Positions 55,601 to 61,353 of a DNA stretch of 64,000 nucleotides are shown piece by piece. Position 1 is the stretch's first letter. Each line of letters starts with the position of its first letter. Position numbers and translations under genes: made by a program. Source of the stretch: Watersipora subatra (Eukaryota; Bryozoa; Gymnolaemata; Cheilostomatida; Watersiporidae); assembly GCF_963576615.1 (NCBI RefSeq), contig NC_088711.1, positions 11,650,869-11,714,868 on the forward strand, read 5' to 3'. Below the pieces are notes generated by a model that was not told where the DNA came from, searched no databases, and saw only the letters and a program-made list of their open reading frames with translations.

Positions 55601-57292
55601 CATAGAAATAGCTATATATCTATCAGAAAATGTATTACTTATTCTTAATTTTGCAGATAATAAAAATGGCTTGACAGTATCGCAATTTTGGGCACAGCCG
55701 TAGTATTACCAACAAAATCTTTAGAAAAATAATAACCGTAGCATATTGCACACCATCGGACACTATATACTCCGATTTTGTAAAATCGAATAATTAATCT
55801 TACAATTAAATCTTATAAGATATATAAGAAAATATCATCGTCATTCCCTTCACTTTCACTGCTTTCGACATCAATTGGAATACCAAAGTACACATTAAAA
55901 GAGTCCAAAATGTCACAGTTATCTTTAAAATCGGCAAAAAATAATCGATTACTTTTATCGGACACATTTTCCAGTACTTCCTGTTTAGTGTAGCAACAGA
56001 TATAAGGGAGGTTTTCCAAGGGTTGGAGACTTCTATTGGCTAAACTGACTTCAGATTCAGAAAGATCACTCTTTAATCGATCCGAATGCATGTGTTGCAA
56101 AAATCGTTACCAATATCGCTTCAAAGTCGGATAACTCAACTTCGTGATTTGCGGCTTAACCATGGTTTATGAGATCGCGACCCATTTGATTTCACCAAGT
56201 TTGTCTTGGTAAAAAATTTATTTGGTAGCGTAAAAGTTAATGGTAGTGGTAACCATTATTATTGTTTTACTTTTATAAAGTTGAGTTTATAAAAGTTTGA
56301 ATTGTAATTGTTGGACTTAAATTAGCATAAAGTCATTTCGTTTGCTTTTAATCAGAGTTGTGCGGAAATCCCGGACCACTTAGTTTCATAAAAAAATTGT
56401 TGCGTTCTATAATTGGCTTATATGCGAGAATATATGGTACATATTTTCATTTATGAGTATTTTAGTTGAATAAATATTGATTTTATATACATGTATTTGC
56501 ATATTTGAGGCATGCTTTAGAATTGTTTTGAAATGATATTTGAATGAACTTTTGTTGCATAAATAGTTCTGCACAAAGTCCTCGGAGAAAAACCTACAGA
56601 CACTGCATTAGAGGAGATGTTTGATGTATTGCAACACCCTAAGCTCAACAAACAGGTACAGCGACAGTTTTAGTACATATAAATGTACACCAGTGAGAAT
56701 GTATCTATGCTTTCACTGGTCAAAAGAAGTTATTTTAGATAAAATTTTGTATGGTATTTACTTTGTCTGTATAAATGTTTTTTTCCAAATTGCTTTGCAA
56801 TACAGCAATGTAAATCATCAGAGAAAATTGATCAGTTTTTGTTCGCTGCGTGTAAAACAGTCATGCAATCACTAGCAAGACATACAGACATGTTTCCTTT
56901 CTCACTAAATTTAGTTTAGAAATGGCTTTCATCAGAAAATTACTGTAGCCAAACCTATATATATATAACACTAATGATTGTGTACTCATCTTCAAAACAG
57001 ATGATAAACAGCAATTGGAGTTTAGAATTAGTTGCTGCTGTTACATCATATTCAATACAATGTAATCACAAAAAATAATGAACAGTCAATTGGTATTGTA
57101 CGCGTTGATATATATCCTACTGGATACCATTATTAATGAACAGTCAATTGGTATTGTACATGTTACAGCTGATATATATCCTACTGAACACCATCATTAA
57201 TGAACAGTCAATTGGTATTGTATGTGTTACAGCTGATATATATCCTACTGGACACCATCATGTTCAAGCTGTTCCCGGAACTAAACTGTTGA
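13953..57292 (+). CDS. SNX14: Sorting nexin 14, complete 25-exon gene
   Basis: Exons: 13953-14098, 15222-15290, 17850-17916, 19587-19675, 23490-23565, 24557-24600, 27163-27250, 29258-29342, 34229-34376, 36317-36518, 38992-39106, 40776-40931, 41563-41623, 42247-42313, 44744-44796, 44915-45053, 47045-47225, 47583-47782, 47968-48067, 50530-50705, 52226-52388, 54170-54334, 54449-54544, 56567-56655, 57233-57292. All introns are GT-AG and all phases agree. They give 2,835 coding bases, or 944 residues; human SNX14 is about the same length. Order: two membrane segments, PXA, RGS, PX, C-terminal nexin domain. In animals SNX14 sits in the ER membrane and works at ER-lipid droplet contacts and in neutral-lipid handling. 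The start is the first in-frame ATG. The weakest points are exon 4 and the exon 17 start. The last exon's start is triplicated (see the entry at 57077). Confidence 0.93.
14467..14508. repeat. Near-perfect 42-bp palindrome in SNX14 intron 1
   Basis: TTTCTAGCACTGAAATTCTTG is followed at once by its reverse complement with a single mismatch, leaving no loop. It could extrude as a cruciform in DNA or fold as a hairpin in the pre-mRNA. Confidence 0.9.
14739..14846. repeat. Two adjacent palindromes sharing one core, SNX14 intron 1
   Basis: The first palindrome (14739-14775) has arms AATGATATACAGCCCCCC and their complement. The second (14778-14846) has about 32-base arms starting AGCTTTATGTGTGAAGTATC around a G-rich centre. 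Both share the ATGATATACAG core next to the centre. The pattern suggests a foldback MITE or a palindrome that duplicated and extended. Confidence 0.9.
14921..14988. repeat. Inverted repeat with 19-bp spacer, SNX14 intron 1
   Basis: AAAAACTACTGTTGGCTGCC and its reverse complement flank a 19-base spacer; flanking AGCT on both sides extends the pairing with one bulged T. This is the third stem-loop within 300 bp. Confidence 0.9.
15926..16178. repeat. 16-bp minisatellite with an inverted copy, SNX14 intron 2
   Basis: About 14 copies of ACTACAAATACAGTGT from 15955. A reverse-complement copy (CTACACTGTATTTGTAG) lies just before the array at 15926-15943. Three overlapping ORFs with repeated YYKYSVLQIQCTTNTV-like peptides result from a period that is not a multiple of three cycling through all frames; they are not genes. 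Confidence 0.92.
16179..19586. other. SNX14 introns 2-3, no other gene
   Basis: Apart from exon 3 (17850-17916) this stretch has no coding exon I can support. An 83-codon ORF at 18058-18309 has no recognisable family and no splice phase that fits SNX14. No clear transposon ends were seen. Confidence 0.5.
19717..19860 (+). mobile_element. Fragment of a TIR element related to the one at 52847
   Basis: CTACAACATAAATTATCCGTTC and, 90 bases later, AATCCGTTTCAAGATCTT resemble the start of the TA-flanked element at 52847-53386 (TACAATGTAAATAATCCG; AATCCGTTCCAAGATCTT). No matching right end was found, so it is a diverged fragment. This rests on two short matched blocks. Confidence 0.4.
20538..20554. 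repeat. Poly-C tract (17 C)
   Basis: An uninterrupted run of 17 cytosines in otherwise AT-rich intron 4, next to a short duplication of GTAATAGGCACTGGTGCC. Length may be affected by sequencing error. Confidence 0.85.
21038..21782. mobile_element. Tigger/pogo-like MITE, short copy
   Basis: Ends CAGTCATACCTCGACATACG and, on the other strand, CGGTCATACCTCTACATACG. They are flanked by TA on both sides (21036-21037, 21783-21784), the target site of Tc1/mariner/pogo elements. The 745-bp body shares the left subterminal GAGCTTAATGCGTT with the longer copy at 39511. No transposase remains apart from short similarity near the right end. Confidence 0.8.
21895..21942. repeat. Perfect 48-bp palindrome, SNX14 intron 4
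   Basis: ACCAAGTCAGTTGCAGCAAT followed by TATATATA and the exact complement, with no mismatch. It lies in intron 4, about 110 bases after the Tigger-like MITE. Confidence 0.92.
23490..36518 (+). CDS. SNX14: SNX14 exons 5-10: PXA domain
   Basis: Residues about 124-338. The PXA domain opens with QPWIGLNIPKKVDSALEE and FLTHVLERFVYSWYR across exons 5 and 6, the most diagnostic stretch of this family. It continues with ELRVGLRFLVARLFLRLKK (exon 7) and EFISREIIPAVATHLVQH (exon 8). Exon 9 gives DELIYLKHLTHSILPFLL. Exon 10 gives LLLEELIAGMVLLPGLDKLA followed by DPDFINNLLIIMADDEPPP. Exon 9 must begin at 34229: the acceptor seven bases further on breaks the phase. PXA is a helical module thought to bind lipids. 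Introns 5, 6, 8 and 9 carry 25-, 18-, 36- and 28-bp arrays and a TIR element. Confidence 0.93.
24134..24459. repeat. 25-bp minisatellite, SNX14 intron 5
   Basis: About 13 copies of GGTGTAGCATACTCCACAGT plus CCATT or CCACT, period 25 (for example 24301, 24326, 24351). Since 25 is not a multiple of three and the unit lacks stops on the minus strand, all three minus frames stay open. The overlapping ORFs rich in WSMLHQ, VDCGVCY and TVEYATP are artefacts. The array ends about 100 bases before exon 6. Confidence 0.93.
24631..24861. repeat. 18-bp minisatellite 30 bases after the SNX14 exon 6 donor
   Basis: About 13 copies of TCTGTACTGCTACCCGCG with subfamilies (TATTGC; CTTCCTGCA). It begins 30 bases downstream of the donor at 24601. 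Period 18 gives repetitive ORFs on both strands. The unit is C-rich and contrasts with the AT-rich intron. Confidence 0.93.
25161..25276. repeat. Two-copy tandem duplication, SNX14 intron 6
   Basis: A 54-bp segment beginning TTCATAACAGTGTAGAGACT occurs twice in a row (25161 and 25215). The second copy has an extra CAAGGT. The few differences suggest a recent duplication. Confidence 0.9.
25509..25676. mobile_element. Foldback palindrome, about 168 bp, SNX14 intron 6
   Basis: Long arms beginning near TTTGAAACA and including GAGAACAGAAAGGGG, CCAGATGTCATTTCAAATTA and their complements meet at a short centre near 25,585. The structure is that of a foldback MITE. No target-site duplication was resolved. 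An ORF crossing it has no known family. Confidence 0.65.
25962..26060. repeat. Inverted repeat with internal direct repeats, SNX14 intron 6
   Basis: Arms TTGAAACCATAGATATAGTA and complement pair across about 40 bases. The loop contains two more copies of ATAGATATAGTAAA. CATATG on both sides extends the similarity outward. Confidence 0.8.
26061..29257. other. SNX14 introns 6-7, no other gene
   Basis: Besides exon 7 (27163-27250) no coding exon or clear repeat end was recognised. The sequence is AT-rich and unremarkable. Short ORFs have no family resemblance. Confidence 0.5.
29761..29794. repeat. Perfect 34-bp inverted repeat, SNX14 intron 8
   Basis: ATTGCCTGCCACTTC and its exact complement surround a four-base loop (TTGT). 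Confidence 0.92.
30035..30455. repeat. 36-bp minisatellite, SNX14 intron 8
   Basis: About 11 copies of a 36-bp unit containing GTGATTTGATGCAATGGTGC and TGGTGGGACCGTGTCC. The period of 12 codons yields a minus-strand ORF with repeated VPPAPLHQITDT. It has no splice context or start region and is read as non-coding. Confidence 0.92.
31851..33280. repeat. 28-bp minisatellite, about 51 copies, SNX14 intron 8
   Basis: Head-to-tail units of GTTAGAGTTTACATGTATGT plus CTAATATA, period 28, over 1.43 kb. Variants (CACGTATG, ATTTATG, AATTAG, GAGCTTAC) recur in blocks, for example the pattern near 32,460-32,600 again near 32,700-32,820, which suggests higher-order duplication. It contains no long ORF. 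Confidence 0.95.
33281..35119. other. Intron 8 end, SNX14 exon 9, and start of intron 9
   Basis: Exon 9 (34229-34376) is the only coding block. The in-frame extension upstream to an ATG at 34192 is intron. The ORFs at 34377-34598 and 34764-35018 are downstream of the exon 9 donor and show no family. Confidence 0.5.
35120..35954. mobile_element. TA-flanked TIR element, CCGTAAAACC family, copy 1
   Basis: It begins CCGTAAAACCTCTATTTGAG and ends with the complement of CCGTAAAACCTCTTTTGAG, between TA dinucleotides (35118-35119, 35955-35956). Subterminal GTGGCATTC blocks recur at both ends. The 835-bp body has no transposase. TA target and TIRs fit a Tc1/mariner-superfamily non-autonomous element. 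A longer relative lies at 45216-46615. Confidence 0.8.
36783..38948. repeat. 44-bp minisatellite with 748-bp higher-order repeat, SNX14 intron 10
   Basis: About 49 units of GGTTATGTTTATAGTTTAAG plus GTGAGTTTATATTGATAGTT plus GACA, period 44. Rare variants recur exactly 748 bp apart, that is 17 units: TTTAAAGTAAG at 37,451 and 38,199, TATATCGATA at 37,641 and 38,389, TACTGACAGT at 37,731 and 38,479. This shows a recent block duplication. Many units contain AAGGTGAGT, a consensus donor, and TTGACAGG, an acceptor-like end. The array stops about 44-60 bases before exon 11. Confidence 0.95.
38992..45053 (+). CDS. SNX14: SNX14 exons 11-16: RGS domain and Ser-rich linker
   Basis: Residues about 339-535. 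The RGS-type helical bundle is recognised from DDQTLLMSFMDVMKENGG and LRFLQFFLTL (exon 11), ALHMYRVFC (exon 12), RDLRVNGEFISRAYDYLYNL (exons 13-14) and YYLPIFRHSKQYFTRLYG (exons 14-15). In other animals the SNX14 RGS domain is regarded as lacking GTPase-activating function. Exon 16 is a Ser/Arg/Gly linker (SLSSRLRSSFKGDRGGGSL), a likely phosphorylated region. Exon 11 starts 62 bases after a 2.1-kb minisatellite, and exon 15 starts 84 bases after a 17-bp array. Confidence 0.9.
39511..40743 (-). mobile_element. Tigger/pogo-like element, long internally deleted copy
   Basis: Ends CAGTCATACTTCGACTTACG and, on the other strand, CAGTAATACTTCAACTTACG, flanked by TA (39509-39510, 40744-40745). It is 1,233 bp, against about 2-2.5 kb for full Tigger elements. 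It retains minus-strand pieces of a transposase, given next, but not the DDE catalytic core. It sits in SNX14 intron 11 and is related to the copy at 21038. Confidence 0.85.
40003..40537 (-). pseudogene. Tigger-like transposase remnants (N-terminal DNA-binding part and C-terminal tail)
   Basis: In the minus-strand frame ending near 40,304, KRKSIEKYAKCECVIELARQ resembles the first helix-turn-helix of CENP-B/Tigger proteins. Downstream (40,270-40,150), with stops and a frame change, LTKTMLCEKAGAIYPN fits the start of the second CENP-B-type DNA-binding region. At 40,085-40,003, LKGRQMQASLDRFILKRPAS resembles the C-terminal tail of Tigger transposases. The DDE domain between them is missing, so the gene is dead. 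Confidence 0.65.
42445..43253. mobile_element. TTAA-flanked MITE, copy 1 (SNX14 intron 14)
   Basis: It begins AGGTTGACTTGCAACAAA and ends with its complement. TTAA lies directly outside both ends (42441-42444, 43254-43257). The terminal inverted repeats run about 125 bp, to GCTCAAAAACGAA. The 809-bp interior has no transposase and is in the opposite orientation to copies 2 and 3. TTAA duplication is typical of piggyBac-type insertion, but the terminal bases are not the usual piggyBac CCC/CCT-start. Confidence 0.88.
43434..43553. repeat. Two-copy duplication, SNX14 intron 14
   Basis: A 56-bp block (TTATTAGGTTAATTGAGCTA ... GGTAACTCTATAGTCA) at 43434 is repeated at 43498 with a few differences, including GCGG versus TTGG, and a short spacer. 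Confidence 0.85.
44107..44660. repeat. 17-bp minisatellite, about 32 copies, before SNX14 exon 15
   Basis: Units of 17 bp. The first six or so read AGAGGTTTGACAGTAGT; the remaining 26 or so read CGAGGTTTGACTCTAGT and are almost identical. The sharp switch from one variant to the other, with homogeneity in the second block, indicates recent expansion. It ends 84 bases before exon 15. In the first block each unit carries a TTTGACAG acceptor-like sequence, which is lost in the second (GACTCTAG). Confidence 0.95.
45216..46615. mobile_element. TA-flanked TIR element, CCGTAAAACC family, copy 2
   Basis: Begins CCGTAAAACCTCTAATTGAA and ends AAGGGTTTTACGG between TA dinucleotides (45214-45215, 46616-46617). 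The left end repeats ATGCCACCTCTATTTGA in tandem, and the right end has complementary blocks near 46,520-46,610. It is 1,400 bp long, and the ORFs inside show no transposase. It belongs with the 835-bp copy at 35120 and sits in intron 16. Confidence 0.8.
46617..47010. repeat. Irregular ~24-bp array just before SNX14 exon 17
   Basis: Repeats of GACTGTATGACTATATATT with variable linkers (TGTGAAG, ATGAG, ATGGGTACA). It starts at the right edge of the TIR element and ends 35 bases before exon 17. A minus-strand ORF with repeated YSHTVLI-like text is an artefact. Confidence 0.85.
47045..50705 (+). CDS. SNX14: SNX14 exons 17-20: acidic linker and PX domain
   Basis: Residues about 536-754. Exon 17 begins with an acidic linker (LQDEDFGDETIGEDEFPD) and enters the PX fold (WSVELPSISIQPDSRSRTC). 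Exon 18 has SVFRAYNDFYSLEQKLKQFH and then KQLPPKRIFG, the equivalents of the R-R-Y strand and the proline loop of PX domains. The second basic residue of the usual pair is Ala here (R-A-Y), so phosphoinositide binding may be weak. Exon 19 completes PX. Exon 20 (ENVLKSMPGKLVKERGQ) matches the SNX14 linker without a gap only if the acceptor at 50528-50529 is used. Exon 17 must end at 47225 for phase. Confidence 0.9.
48068..50529. other. SNX14 intron 19
   Basis: It holds the second TTAA MITE (49245-50156) and a short TCATTCAC-type simple repeat around 50,411-50,450. The rest is AT-rich without recognisable genes; the 66-codon ORF at 48867 shows no family. Confidence 0.5.
49245..50156. mobile_element. 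TTAA-flanked MITE, copy 2 (SNX14 intron 19)
   Basis: Left end AGGTCGACTTGCAACAAA, right end the complement of AGGTTGACTTGCAACAAA, with intact TTAA on both sides (49241-49244, 50157-50160). It is 912 bp, the longest of the three copies, and has the same internal orientation as copy 3. The interior ORF at 49324 has no transposase similarity. Confidence 0.88.
52226..57292 (+). CDS. SNX14: SNX14 exons 21-25: C-terminal nexin domain
   Basis: Residues about 755-944. Exon 21 is a polar linker ending VVDCIARI. The nexin-C domain is recognised from EEVFVIPKRLHMVL and WIDSLITYLIHWKLGQVLEE (exon 22), then HRIESLIKLLQDNIFYGDG (exons 22-23), HKVLGEKPTDTALEEMFDVL (exon 24) and LIYILLDTIMFKLFPELNC (exon 25). 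This domain packs against PXA in current models of the family and helps form the lipid-transfer or lipid-droplet-binding end. The stop codon is 57290-57292. No canonical AATAAA was found before the convergent RRS1 gene. Confidence 0.92.
52847..53386. mobile_element. TA-flanked TIR MITE, SNX14 intron 21
   Basis: Left CAGGTGACGCTACTACAATG and right (reverse) CAGTAGACCATATAACATAT, then CCTCCTATAACGTAAA pairing with the left CTACTACAATGTAAA. TA flanks both ends (52845-52846, 53387-53388). It is 540 bp, non-coding. The inverted repeats are diverged, so this is an old copy; a fragment of the same family lies at 19717. Confidence 0.55.
54657..56440. mobile_element. Possible TIR element in SNX14 intron 23
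   Basis: ATTCGCGTATAAGCCTATAA near 54,658 is matched in inverted orientation by TTCTCGCATATAAGCCAATT near 56,415-56,435, a subterminal motif common in animal DNA transposons. Between them a 95-codon minus-strand ORF (55813-56100) ends in an acidic ESSESEGNDDDIF tail. I cannot assign it to a transposase family. Outer ends and target duplication are unresolved. Confidence 0.35.
57077..57232 (+). repeat. Two upstream partial copies of the SNX14 last intron/exon boundary
   Basis: The segment AATGAACAGTCAATTGGTAT ... GATATATATCCTACTG occurs at 57077, 57135 and 57199 (spacing 58 and 64). The third copy contains the real acceptor (AG 57231-57232) and exon 25. Copy 2 keeps an identical GTTACAG/CTGATATATATCC acceptor (AG 57167-57168). 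Copy 1 has lost six bases there and with them the AG. Using copy 2 would give an exon 57169-57345 that starts LIYILLNTI and then reads a different, longer tail of 58 residues in all. Confidence 0.9.
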
Positions 57293-57449
57293 GAGAAGGG
57301 CATTGCTCTGTCAAAGATGCTCTGCAAGTCGAGTCTTATTGTTAATATTATTTTGATTATTATTAATGTTATGCCAAAGTTACTGTCCGAGACTAAATGA
57401 TGAATGAAAATATTTTATGTGGTCTGCTCTGTTGTTCCGTCGTTGGATA

Positions 57450-57467
57450 TTTATTTTCTTATTTATT
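57450..57467 (-). terminator. Possible RRS1 polyadenylation signals
   Basis: TTTATT, the complement of AATAAA, occurs at 57450-57455 and again at about 57462, 120-135 bases beyond the RRS1 stop codon. The area is AT-rich, so chance matches are likely. If used, RRS1 would end about 150 bases from the SNX14 stop. Confidence 0.4.
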
Positions 57468-57584
57468 TTATTTTGTCTAGAAAAATGAGATAATTTAATG
57501 AATTTTATTTTTTTATAAAACAGACACTACATCATTTCATGTAAGATAGCGTTGTTAGCGTCCCAGCAATACTATACTCATAAT

Positions 57585-60163
57585 TCATCTCTTGCCTTTC
57601 CGTCGTTTGTTGTTTTTGTTTCCTTGTTTCTTTCCTGATAAAATAGCGGCTTGCTTCCTGGCTAATGCCCTGGAAGCTGCCTTTCCAGTGGAGTTATCAG
57701 TTCTACAAAAGGGAAGATAGCAGGGTTCATATGATGGCTATCAACTGAAAGGCAATGGCAACCATAAAGCATGTGATTTAGCTTTTTATGTATAGAAACA
57801 ATTTACGAAATGATGTAAAGCTCTTCTCCGTGTTTGAGGAATGGTGGTTAAATGAAAAAAATAAGTAGCGCTGTCAAACCTTTGCATTAAAAATTATTTC
57901 ATTTCAAATTTTAAAACTGTCAGATGTTAAGTTGTTACATCAAATATTGCTGTAACGATATACCGTTATTCGTTTAATTGTCTCATTTACATAATTGAGG
58001 CAGTCCTTGAAATAATTACAAGATTTTTTCTTAATTTAACCTTCCTTGCATATAAAGCATTCCACATATAAAGCATCAGTTGAACTGTGGTGATGTAAAA
58101 CCGCCTGTGCAGGATGTCACCATCAACAAGCCTAATAAGGAGCTGGCTATCTTTACTAGGTTGTGAACAATGTGATCAGATATTTCAGACCTAAACAACT
58201 GCTCATTTTGAAGTTGGAAGTGTCAACAACTTCAAACGTATATTCATAGTTGTGGGAATTAGAACTGTTGTCCTTTTCACCTAAGGCAGGGGTTCCCAAC
58301 CAGGGAGGAATTCCCCCTAAGGGGAAATTTCGAATATATACAAGGAGAAAACGGAGGTGTCTGATTTGTTAAATTTTTAATTTATGTCCTGCAGTGTCGT
58401 TTGGGTTTCGTCATTTAACATAATGGTTTTATCTATAACACTAGTTTGCTAGTTGCTAACAATGAGCTACTAGTCAGAACCCATAGATATATGTGAACAC
58501 ATCCATCCAGATTTTGATTTGGATAGTAAGTTAACCTAGTCATAACCAATTCATCGCCATGCCGAAGGTCATGTATTGTGTGCTGTAAGCGTGCCGTATA
58601 AAGATTAATAAAATGTTGTTATATGTTTAGATATGTACAATAAAATGGGATTATAATTTGTATCAGTTGTTTTTAGTCATGTGAGTTAGAAGTGCAGAGG
58701 GGAATCAAATTTATGAAAAGGCATAAGGGGGGAACTGAATGAAAAAGGTTGGGAACCCCTGAATTAAGGTCTATGACTAAGCATGCCATTGTACACTGGT
58801 AAGTCAATATGCCTGACAAACTAGCTAACAACATGCATAAATGTAAATAGCGGCAAGAAAATTGTTATAAAAAACTATTTTGCACAAGCTTCCGCGATAC
58901 AATGTTAAGATATAATGTAGTTTTATCAAAAGTTAAAAATTAGGTGTGACATATGTTAAGGGTGATATGTAAACAATCATACCTTCGTTTTTCAAGCTCT
59001 TCCTTCCTATTTTGTTTAACAGCTATGTTGGTATTCAGCTTAGGCTGTTTGCTAGACAAACTGTTCAAAACATTCAATTGCCTCGTTTTCTCATCTGACA
59101 GGCTCCCAGTGTTGGACTCAAACTACAGTAGCAAGATAAAGTGCAAAGCATATTCACTAAGAAACCAAGGTTTACCTTAGCAACAGAAAGTTTACATGCA
59201 GTAATATCCTTATTATACTGAAGAAACTACAACAATTCAAGATCAGTCCAAGTGTTTAATTCAAAATTGCAGACAGAGTTGTGCATGTCCATGTTATTTT
59301 TCACGATATCTAGTAATGCTCACACAGACCTTTCTCTTCTTTCCCTTAGGTTTCTTCACTTCATGCTCTTTAGGAAGGGCTTTAGTGAATTTACCAGCGG
59401 AAGCGGTGGAGGCCTTGGCAACAGTAAGGGCAAGGTTTACCTGATCTTTTGATTGCTTAGCAGATGGTGTCAAACCATCTCCAGACGCTAAAATATAAGT
59501 CAACAAGTTATATAAAATCGGTCACGTGCCTTATGATGTCATATGATATCATGATCTGTGTGTCTAGTGAAAGCTATCACTAAACTTACCAGACTAAAAC
59601 TGGATGTTTAATTAGTGATATTGTGGCACTAGCTTGAAACCAAACAATCATGATGGTGCAAAAGTTACACAAAACATGGCATGCTACTCACAGGAAATCG
59701 ACACAAAAATACAATTGCTCTAGCAAGCTACTGTAAAATGAGAATAACAACAAATAACAACAAACAACCACAACAAACCGCAAATGCAAACCATTTTCGG
59801 TCTGTGATCTAGAAACCTCGTTTTTCATATGCTTAATCTTTGTTGAGACAAGCTGATGAAATCATAGAACTATTGCAGGACCATTAATACGGGCATCATG
59901 TAGGGTGGAATTAGTACGTAATGTTGCCAATTGTGTCAATTTCAATGAGTCCCAAAAGAATGAAGGAGGATCATGCTACATGTCGGTATATTTTAGACTT
60001 GTAGAACTGATCAATTATTACTTACGCTTCCAAGATAGATAACCTGACTTACCACTAACACCTTTATTATTCTTGGCAAGATTCTTCAGCCTTTGGTATT
60101 CATTCTTTGCCACTCTCTCTTTCTTCGCAGTTTTCCGCTTCTCATACTGGTCCTCGAAAGGGT
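57585..60163 (-). CDS. RRS1: Ribosome biogenesis regulatory protein RRS1, C-terminal four exons (partial)
   Basis: Minus-strand exons 60163-60053, 59487-59330, 59122-58983 and 57702-57585 join in phase and give the last 174 residues. RRS1 is a nucleolar 60S assembly factor that, with RPF2, loads the 5S RNP onto pre-ribosomes. The first visible exon carries DPFEDQYEKRKTAKKERVAK and NEYQRLKNLAKN, the conserved end of the RRS1 domain. Next come LALTVAKASTASAGKFTKAL and KKPKGKKRK, then SLSSKQPKLNTNIAVKQNRK. The gene ends in a Lys/Arg tail (KNNKRRKGKR). The N-terminal domain is not in the window: the next exon must lie right of 64,000, past the transposon in the intron. The human gene is a single exon, so the introns are notable. 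Confidence 0.9.
58287..58761. mobile_element. hAT-type MITE in RRS1 intron
   Basis: Begins CAGGGGTTCCCAACC and ends with the exact complement GGTTGGGAACCCCTG, a typical hAT terminal repeat. The flanking eight bases, ACCTAAGG and AATTAAGG, agree at six positions, fitting a decayed 8-bp target duplication. It is 475 bp and has no coding capacity. Confidence 0.88.
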
Positions 60164-60933
60164 CTGCAATCCAAGAAAAGTAAAAAATTCAGCTAAAAAG
60201 ACAAGCCGGTACATATCAAAACAATCGAGCAAAAACCTGCAGTGAATTGTTCTAATAGTTTGACAAAATTGACGAGTCTGATCTGTGACTGATGAGAAAA
60301 AAACTCCTAAGGAGTGATGCAGAATAAAAATGTTATCATTTATCAACATTGCAACTGATAAGAGGACAACTCCTAAACAGGAGAAGTATAAGTCAAGGTT
60401 TATACCATAGATATATAAACCTAGATTGGCCAATAATAGCTATTTTTATCGGTTGCCTTGTCAGACTTAAATACATGTAGCATGACGTAACGTCATTGTA
60501 TTGTACCTCATGCTTGACTGCACTGTTGTTAACAATGGAGCTAATGAGGAGAAGGTGACAAAATCACATTCATTTTCACATAAAAACCTTCTTGGATACA
60601 TAATCCAGTAAACTAAAACAATTCTTTGATAATATCTGATAACCACCATAGATTAAAACTATAAAAGCTATGAATTGTTGCACACAAATCATGAGCCATC
60701 ACGGCTTTATTTACCACCCTCTCTTATCCCCATTCTCTCTTTTCCCCTTCTCCAACGAAGAAGTGAGAAGGGGAAAAGAGAGAAGGGGAAAAAGAGGGGG
60801 GCAAATAGCCCACCCACTCAAAGAGCCAGACCCTGGCTAGGTAAATAGACTAATATCATTCTGAACTAAACATGACTAAATATGATGAGTATGCAAGTAT
60901 GTCTTAAGTCAAAAATGAGACAGAATGATTATT

Positions 60934-61320
60934 TTACAGCTGGCTATGTAATTGGCTAGGTCACCAAAGCTGAAGTGTGATGATTGTATCACTGGCATCG
61001 TGGATGTTACCAACTATGATGTAAACCAAGCAACGAATTCCCTAATCACAGTTAAGAATCATGGTGGCTTGATTTTGTCTTCGCCTGTGGTGATTGAGGT
61101 TTGCAACCACAGTGAGAAAGTGACGAGAGTGTTGCTTAGTAGTGCTGGATTGGTGAAAAACTTTCCCAGGCTAGCACTAATTGCCACCATGGAGAAGTTG
61201 CTGAGGTTCAACATCATGCTATTGTTTAAGTGTAATCATCAAGCTAGTAGCCTAGCTCGTGAGATAGCAAAGAGATATATTTCGATTAGGGCGCATTATG
61301 AAGCTAAGAATAGAGCTGGC
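60934..61320 (+). pseudogene. C-terminal fragment of a P-element/THAP9-like transposase
   Basis: The frame reading FTAGYVIG meets a stop at 60957; after a frame change it continues LKCDDCITGIVD ... SLITVKNHGGLILSSPVVIE, VCNHSEKVTRVLL and finally IAKRYISIRAHYEAKNRAG. The order (AGYV, CxxC, a GGL-PS-VI-VC block, a late helical R-H-Y segment) is that of the end of P-type transposases with THAP domains. The THAP domain and RNase H core are absent and a stop and frameshift interrupt the rest. The open frame runs on into GC-rich hAT sequence, which is not part of the gene. Confidence 0.55.
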
Positions 61321-61353
61321 ATGGGTAGCTCGTCCGGTCTTGACCCACCGGGT

